Positions 58,292-64,000 of a DNA stretch of 64,000 bases are shown one piece after another. A model generated the notes under the pieces. It was not told the DNA's origin. It was given only the letters and a program-made list of their open reading frames with translations, and did not search any database. The first letter of the stretch is position 1, and every line of letters starts with the position of its first letter. The stretch is from Arabidopsis thaliana (Eukaryota; Streptophyta; Magnoliopsida; Brassicales; Brassicaceae): NCBI RefSeq assembly GCF_000001735.4, contig NC_003070.9, positions 25,591,971 through 25,655,970 on the forward strand, given 5' to 3'. Position numbers and translations under genes: made by a program.

Positions 58292-60285
58292 CTAGATGAC
58301 TTTAACTCCACTTGGACGTTTCCCTTCCATCGCGTCTTTTTTGTCACGACAATCTGTGCATAAGAACGGTCCTTGCCACGGTTTTAGACTTGTCGAGAAG
58401 ATTGAACCTGCGTGGACTGATATTCCCTCGCTTGGAGCTAGGTCTAGTTGGCATATGGCACACGTGAATATCCCTCCTCCTGTTGTTGATTCCTTAGAAC
58501 AGTCACCTGATCCTAACCTGTAGAAACTTTGTTAGAGAAAACGTAAACACAACAATTTTATACGTATTGAAGAGAAGTAAAAGGAGTGACCTTTCAGCGA
58601 GCATTGCCGAACCTTCTTCGAAGAGCTCTTCAACAATACCAACAGTGGAAAGTTTCTTGGAGAGTTTGTTAGATGAGTTTGATTTCTTTCTGAAGAGTAA
58701 TGATTTAAAGAAGTTGTTGTGCTTCTTAGGAGGTGAAGGCGGTGGTTCTTGGAAGTTTTCGGGTGGGATTATGTCGACCACAATGCAAGTTGTGTCATCC
58801 TTAAGTCCCCTTCTTCTCAATGCTTCCTGCAACACAAACCTTAAGACTCCTTAATCACTTCTTTACAAGCAAAGATTACACAAATTTGAAATTGAGTTAA
58901 GAAAATTCAATTACCTTAACTACTTGTCTAGCAGCAAGTTCAGCAGATAACCCACGGCAAGTTTTAGCTGCGACTTCTGAGGAGAGAGCATCCCATATGC
59001 CATCTGATGCAATGATAAGCCTTCCTCCAAGGTTTGATAGCTTTTTGTATATTTATATACCAAGTGTGAGAGTTTGCTTGTTAAGGATAAAACATATCTA
59101 TAACAAAACACTGAATATAGATATGTACCTTCACTTGCTTTACAAAGGGAACTGGAACAATGAACTCCCCAACATCCATATCCCCAATAGACCTTGAAAG
59201 GCAGAGACCTCCAGGCCAACACCGTAGTGGACCAATCTGCAGAATTTCAATAGTGAGCTTCTAAATTGGAAACACATCAGTTTAACAAAACAGAACACAA
59301 CACACCTCAACGCCTCCAACAATGCTTAGCCTGCCAACTTCTCCACCACTCGCAGTAACGCGTTCCCTCCTGAATCATGATAAAAGGGTTAAGCTTTACA
59401 TTGTGCTTTAAGATCCCAAAGACAAAAATTTCATTTTAGTTACATACTCTTCTGTATTATCTTCAAGCCTGTGATCAACAGTAAGGTTAGAAACTGAACC
59501 ACCCTTAGTATCCAAGATGCAGCGCGAGTCGCCAACACATGCAACGGTCACAGTCCATCCATCTACTATCACAAACGTTGCTGTTGTTCCAGAAGTTTCC
59601 CCTGGCATCAAGAGAGGAATAAACCATATATCATTCATTCATTCTTCAGCCACAAGTAAAGATCCATCAAAAGAGCTAGTAAATGATTTGTAATTCACAT
59701 ACCTCTGCTCTGAAACTCCTTATCAGTCTTCACAAATCCAGAAACTAATGCACGAGGTAAAGCGTGAAGCCACTCGTCACGGCTAAGCCCACTAGGAAGA
59801 GCACTAATAACATGGTTCAACAGATTCTCCCTTGTATAAACCGCTGCCGCTTTTCCATTATGCCCATCAAATACCTAACAATCCAAAAACACAAGACAGT
59901 CAAAACACAGAAACAAATGACACAAACAAACTATAGACTTAATAATATGCATTTCAATTGTCCTGAGACTCAAGAATACTCAATTCAGGAATCTAATTGA
60001 CTAATTGCTAAAAGAAGTAACATATCATTACTATTAAGACAATGTAACTGAGGTATATACCGCAAAAACAGAGAAAGCAGTTGAAGAATTGGAAGGAACA
60101 CGAAGACTATCAGTCTTGATCAAGACATAATCTTCTCCTTTCCTAGATTGAGCAGCTTGTCCAAATCTCACAATCGGTTTCTCCATTTTAGCAGCTTTCG
60201 TCTCTCTACTTATCAAAGCAGCAAGAGGCACAAGCTTCTCATCATCATGATTATGATTACGTCTCTTTCCTTCTCTAGACGCCAT
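58292..60285 (-). CDS. Protein phosphatase 2C with C-terminal Cys-pair tail
   Basis: Eight exons on minus (60285-60061, 59874-59703, 59601-59448, 59369-59306, 59236-59129, 59040-58915, 58826-58591, 58517-58292) encode 436 aa. PP2C motifs are in order: RKGEDY, VFDGHNGKAAA (Asp78, with Asn for the usual Gly in DGHGG), SGTTATFVIVDG, VACVGDSRCIL, GGVEIGPLRCWPGGLCLSRS, GDMDVGE, IIASDGIWDALSS (Asp254) and LKDDTTCIVVDI (Asp293-Asp294). These acidic residues bind the two Mn/Mg ions. Beyond the catalytic core is a ~140-residue extension with a Pro/Lys/Ser-rich linker and a Cys-pair module, CAIC...LCTDC, that could bind zinc. Known plant homologues are plasma-membrane or cytosolic Ser/Thr phosphatases of poorly known role. 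Recognised as the PP2C At1g68410. Intact. Confidence 0.94.
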
Positions 60286-60900
60286 TGTAACAACTTCTTG
60301 AAAGACCCTTCACACTCTCAAATCTTATAACACAATCTTTCTGAGCCAAGAAGTCATGAATTCGTAGCCAAGATACAACAAACTTTACCTGCAAATAACA
60401 TTTGAAGAAGAGCAAATCTGAATCAATTGGTAAGAAGGAAGAAGCTTTATATATACTCAAAGAGATGAGAAACTAACTTAGTACTCTGATGTTCTTCTTC
60501 TTCTTCTTCGACCGTTTTGGTTTCGACAACAACAAATGCAGATCTGACTAAGGCAAACACAGAAAAGAACAAAGAGAAGAAGAAGTATTAAACAATCTCC
60601 CAAGGTAGAAGGAAAGCTTGACACGGAAGAAGAGAGAAACGCGTAATGGTGACTAGAAATGAACTGTAAATCAAACCCAATCATCCAAATCCACAAGGGA
60701 AAGAGAGAAAAAGATTGTATTTTTCTAAGGAACAAAAGGAGAACTTTTAGGAGAATCTGAATAAGAAAATACCCAGAATTATAGGTAGGTTGCAAACAAG
60801 AATCCAGGGAAAAAGATTGCAACTTTTTTTTTTTTGTTTGTTTATGAGTAGAAGAAGAAGAAGAACTCAAGTCGGTTTCTCAACATCTTCCTTTGTACCA
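60286..60900 (-). promoter_or_regulatory. PP2C 5' leader with short uORF and possible intron
   Basis: Upstream of the ATG at 60285 the minus strand has ATG at 60357 opening a 10-codon frame that ends TAA at 60325: a candidate uORF if the transcript starts further upstream. TTATTTGCAG followed by GTAAAG at about 60388-60400 resembles an acceptor abutting a donor, so a leader intron is possible but unproven. CT/GA-rich sequence near 60500-60600 and 60840-60870 is usual for plant leaders. Confidence 0.35.
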
Positions 60901-61295
60901 AACACGAAACAAGTTTGGGTTTTGTTAAGGACAAAATCGGATTAGATTAAGAGACAAAAACATGATATGTTTGTTTAAAGAACTTGTGCCGGTGAGAAAA
61001 ATGGCTAGCTTGACCAAATGTGAGAAAGCAAGCTGTCACAAAAACCGAACATTGGGGCTATGATTGGTGACATAGATTCTTATTAGCAATTCCTTTTTAA
61101 GTTTCATTTATTTAAAGTAATTTTCATTTTAGACTATTTTTTTTTTGCTTTAAAAGCAGGAGTTGTTGGTTTTACGATTTCAGTATAAGTTTTTCTCTCT
61201 TATTTTTTGTCCATATTTAGTATTATTTATTATCAAGGAAAAACAGAATTAAAGTTCAAGAGTCAACTGTTTTTCTAGGAGTATTATAATATAGC

Positions 61296-61342
61296 ATCTA
61301 ACTACTCACAGTTTCACAGAAAAAAAAAAATCTAATTACTCA
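61296..61342 (+). repeat. Poly(A) micro-insertion with 13-bp duplication
   Basis: ATCTAACTACTCA (61296-61308) and ATCTAATTACTCA (61330-61342) flank 21 nt: CAGTTTCACAG then A-residues. Confidence 0.55.
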
Positions 61343-61392
61343 TTATGGTACTTGCTAATTTTCTGGTACTAACAATCTGTTTTGCTTTGTAC

Positions 61393-61444
61393 AAGTAATT
61401 GAATTATTATTCCCACCAAAAAAAAAAGTAATTGAATTATTATT
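61393..61444 (+). repeat. Poly(A) micro-insertion with 19-bp duplication
   Basis: AAGTAATTGAATTATTATT is repeated exactly at 61393-61411 and 61426-61444. The insert is CCCACC plus eight A. The strongest duplication of this type by length in the window. Confidence 0.65.
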
Positions 61445-61823
61445 TTGTTACTTGATTAGTCCAAAACAAGTATTTGTTAGATCAAATATTCTTCCAAAAT
61501 TTGATTACTTGCAAGTTATTTAATCTTCTTTATTACTTGCTAAAGTTAAATATTTGTTACTTGAATCCAAAAGACTTACACAGTGAAACTTCATACTCTA
61601 TTCATAAGTAGAAGCTTACTATAGAGTATTTGAAAGACCATACTTACTTTCGTGCAAGAACCACCACAATTGCAGCATTTACAAGAATCCGACATAAGAT
61701 TGGTCTTGCGACCCACATTTTCTGTGTTAAACATGATATTTGACACATTCAGAATCCTATCATCACAAAAAGTGATTGAAATGTTCCAAGTGAATACCTT
61801 GCTCAAATAAACTGAATTACCTA

Positions 61824-62186
61824 AAAAAAGATGGAGAAACTGATTATTCAAAAGATTCTTTTGCACGTCAAGCTTACCTGACAGTTTCTGGTTAGTTACA
61901 TGCAGAAACCTATGCTTGTAGTATGGGAGATGTGTATACATTTGCCCCGACTTTCCGGGCAGAGAAGTCTCACACTTCAAGGCATCTTGCTGAGTTTTGG
62001 ATGGTTGAGGTTGAATTAGCTTTTGCCGGTGTAGAGGAAGCTATGAACTGCTCAGAGGCAGTTGTGAAAGACATGTGCACAACGTTGCTTGAAAAGTGTC
62101 GTGATGACATGGAATATATGGTTGAGAAGGTCGACGAATTCTGTATTGATAGACCTCTTATGCCATTTTCGGAGAACGACCATTGA
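61824..62186 (+). pseudogene. Asparaginyl-tRNA synthetase fragment (class II catalytic region)
   Basis: Plus-strand reading gives KKDGETDYSKDSFARQAYLT, VSG, an in-frame TAG at 61893-61895, then [20 protein letters not shown] and [20 protein letters not shown], and on to [20 protein letters not shown] with a stop at 62184-62186. It matches the class II AsnRS motif-2 region ([28 protein letters not shown]) of cytosolic plant AsnRS. The TAG falls where AsnRS has Gln (SGQL). The N-terminal anticodon-binding domain and the C-terminal motif 3 are absent. An 87-codon open frame from ATG 61923 remains and may be annotated as a gene (At1g68420), but it cannot be a working synthetase. Changes include Gly-to-Ala in YTFAPTF and Asn-to-Lys in RAEKSH. 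Confidence 0.88.
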
Positions 62187-63018
62187 TTCTAAAAGCATTA
62201 GAGATGTGATCATTTTTTAATCTCCCAACATTTCACTTGCTTATTGCTCTTTCATTGTTATGAGTCTCAGTGGTGTGTAGTTAGTGTCACGGTAGTATAA
62301 TTACCTCTCTTTGTTACTTTTGATCATTTAGATGGTATTTGCTCAAAAAAAAAAAAAAAAAGATCATTTAGATGGTATAAGAGGTCTCTTCTCATCTGCA
62401 TGTGTACTTCTTAGTTTATGGAAAGCTAAAGGATCTGCTCCAGTCAAAACGGTGTGTGCTCAATGCTTATTTACCAATCTGTTTGTGCTCTGATTTTACT
62501 TAATCTTGTATGTTTGCTGCTGTTGTTGGAGCTTCCATAGCTATTGCAACTAATTCACTCTGTCAAATGTCAACACAATATTAATAGTAAGTTTTGCTCC
62601 TCGTAAGCTTAGTTTTTCTTGCTTTGTTTTTCACTTCCTTTGGTTGCCTCTTCAATATGTAAAGTAATCAGCTTTGTATTGACATACCCAAACAATGTCA
62701 CTTTCCTTTTCTGTTTTCTCCATCTCACTTCTTGGTCCTCAATTACACAATGCTATTATCTTAAATATTTCAGGATGTTTAATCAATAGTTCCCCAATCC
62801 CATTTGGAAGCAAATAGGTATCAAAGGCTTAAACCTTTCTCTTTCTTTTTTACAAGTTGGGCCACTTAATGATACGAAAATGTGAAATTTTGATCAATCT
62901 TTATTAGGAATTCAAACATAAAGATACCAAATTTGAGAAGAAACATATATATTCATTCATATGGGAAACTAATGGTTTCCAAAGTCACACCAAAAAAAGA
63001 GAAGAAAATTGGGTTACA
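62187..63018. other. Spacer after the AsnRS fragment
   Basis: AT-rich with the micro-insertion at 62322-62377. No gene seen; the right part is the 3' flank of the minus-strand gene at 63019. Confidence 0.5.
62322..62377 (+). repeat. Poly(A) micro-insertion with 17-bp duplication
   Basis: GATCATTTAGATGGTAT is repeated exactly at 62322-62338 and 62361-62377. The insert is TTGCTC followed by 16 A: the clearest case of a tail-only insertion with target-site duplication in the window. Confidence 0.7.
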
Positions 63019-63459
63019 TTACTCGTGAATGGTACCAAGTTTAGGACGCCAAGCTCGCTGAAGAAGCCGTTTGCTGAATCCGAACCAAACTGGTGCTGCA
63101 TCAGCAGACTCACATTGTAATCTTGAAGCTGCATTCAGTTTAGCCGCCATGGCTGCAAGAACTTCTTCTTTTGTTTTCCCCTTTGGTCTCTCGTCCTCTT
63201 CTTGTTCTTCCTCTGCGGAAGACGAAGAGACGAATAAGTCTTTAAGTTTCCGTCCGGCTACGTCCTTGTGATGATGATGAATCAACGGTTGCTGCTCTCG
63301 GCGACTCGGAGATGCAAGACTCAAAAGCATCTTTAAAGTTGTCTTCTTTCGTCGAAGCTGTACCAATGGACTTGTCCTCGGACTCGGACTTCGTGTCGGG
63401 CTTTGTGCTGCTACTCCGCACTGCGTCCCCAAGAACTTGAATCTCTGCAGTGTAGCCAT
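63019..63459 (-). CDS. Small plant protein of unknown function
   Basis: Intronless, 146 aa, probably At1g68430. The N-terminus MATLQRFKFLGTQCG is followed by a basic Ser/Pro/Arg stretch (AQSPTRSPSPRTSPLVQLRR) and KKTTLKMLLSLASPSRREQQ with a His run (LIHHHHKD). Then come an acidic segment (SAEEEQEEDERP), GKTKEEVLAAMAAKLNAASR and a C-terminus with VWFGFSKRLLQRAWRPK. The SPSPRTSPL pattern suggests phosphorylation, and KLKDLF plus the basic C-terminus may be a docking segment. No signal peptide or membrane helix. I do not recognise a named family. The single long frame and Arabidopsis-like codon use make it a credible gene. Confidence 0.8.
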   Translation of the reverse strand: MATLQRFKFLGTQCGVAAQSPTRSPSPRTSPLVQLRRKKTTLKMLLSLASPSRREQQPLIHHHHKDVAGRKLKDLFVSSSSAEEEQEEDERPKGKTKEEVLAAMAAKLNAASRLQCESADAAPVWFGFSKRLLQRAWRPKLGTIHE

Positions 63460-64000
63460 AGAATTTGGAAATGTGGAAACTTTGCTTTCAAGTGAGGTTC
63501 ATTATAAAAGGATCCAAAACTTGGCAACACAAAAAACTTTGTCCTTTTGATTCTTTTGAAGCAAGTCTTTGTCTCGAAAGTGTGTGCTTTGAATTGGAAT
63601 TTTTGTGGACCATAAGGACACAGTTTCCAATGAAATTCCAAATTGTGTCATTATTGATGAGATTTTGAAAAAGATAAAGTGTTTGTTTATTCGATTCCTT
63701 TTGCTTTTTCTCATGTTGTTCTCTTTTACTTTTTCCTTAATGTGCATAGAAGGAAGAATCATTAGCTCTGGTTTTTACAATTTTACTCCTTTTTTGAAAG
63801 AAATGAAATAATGTGAGCGTAGATGCAAGACACCTACTGTTAGTCTTTATTGGTCATAGATTCTCATTAGAATTCTTGTCGTGATTACTGTGTTTAGAAT
63901 GAGACCATACTTGTTAGTCTTATTGATGATTTTATTATTGAATACTGGTGATATTCAATCGAAAATATCAGCCTGATATTGTTACATATTGAATCTAGCA
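63460..64000. other. Upstream region of the unknown-function gene, to window end
   Basis: Probable promoter and leader of the minus-strand gene. Several overlapping short open frames on both strands lack family features. Nothing else supported. Confidence 0.45.

Larger units (their letters stand above)
60901..61823. other. Intergenic spacer
   Basis: AT-rich, with two poly(A) micro-insertions (61296-61342 and 61393-61444). A 129-codon minus frame at 61591-61980 overlaps the AsnRS fragment antisense and lacks family features. Confidence 0.5.

Noticed and set aside
61591-61980. 129-codon minus-strand open frame
   Set aside because: Antisense to the AsnRS fragment, with no family features.
1-64000. 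CRISPR array, prophage, operon or bacterial insertion sequence
   Set aside because: No evenly spaced short repeats with unique spacers and no bacterial-type genes; the window is plant nuclear DNA.

Overview
The window is plant nuclear DNA. It has AT-rich intergenic sequence, short introns mostly with GT-AG ends, polyadenylation-type signals instead of bacterial operon features, and only plant gene families. The order of recognisable proteins (acyl-ACP thioesterase-like ALT, bifunctional nuclease ENDO2, a USP protein, AE7, MYB62, GIS3, ARG1, two GT14 proteins, an LRR-III kinase and a PP2C) matches Arabidopsis thaliana chromosome 1, about loci At1g68280 to At1g68430. This assignment is recognition from memory, not a database search. 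Exon structures were built by hand from splice signals, reading-frame continuity and family knowledge. Every multi-exon model given closes in frame with a stop codon.

Layout. 0.5-9.3 kb is a compact gene cluster: a minus-strand hotdog thioesterase, ENDO2, then a divergent pair (USP-domain protein on minus, AE7 on plus) sharing about 550 bp of 5' sequence. Between the first two genes lie a decayed Ty3/gypsy reverse-transcriptase fragment and a TIR-bounded element. 9.3-25 kb holds MYB62, a MAKR-like polyserine protein, a DUF1639 protein and a DUF761 protein, separated by long spacers that carry a glutaminyl-tRNA synthetase fragment, a MITE-like element and a 402-bp MULE-like foldback element with an 11-bp target duplication. 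25-40 kb is gene-poor, with only GIS3. 40-54 kb holds ARG1 and a divergent pair of GT14 'core-2/I-branching' genes. The 5.4 kb between that pair contains a long foldback element with an internal tandem array, a hairpin and a tRNA-like fossil. 54-64 kb holds a non-RD LRR receptor-like kinase, a PP2C phosphatase, an asparaginyl-tRNA synthetase pseudogene and a small unknown gene.

The genes do not form a pathway or operon. They are independent loci for wax or fatty-acid thioesterase activity, nucleic-acid turnover in senescence, cytosolic Fe-S assembly, transcription, gravitropism, glycosylation and signalling. No new multi-gene system was found. The most unusual signals are: (1) at least a dozen tiny poly(A)-bearing insertions (about 13-39 nt) flanked by 8-19-bp direct repeats, which look like extreme 5'-truncated retroposition scars, several sharing a ...CC(A)n junction; (2) a U12-type intron in AE7 whose reading frame implies rare AT-AA ends; (3) two separate aminoacyl-tRNA synthetase pseudogene fragments; and (4) several foldback and tandem structures in spacers.
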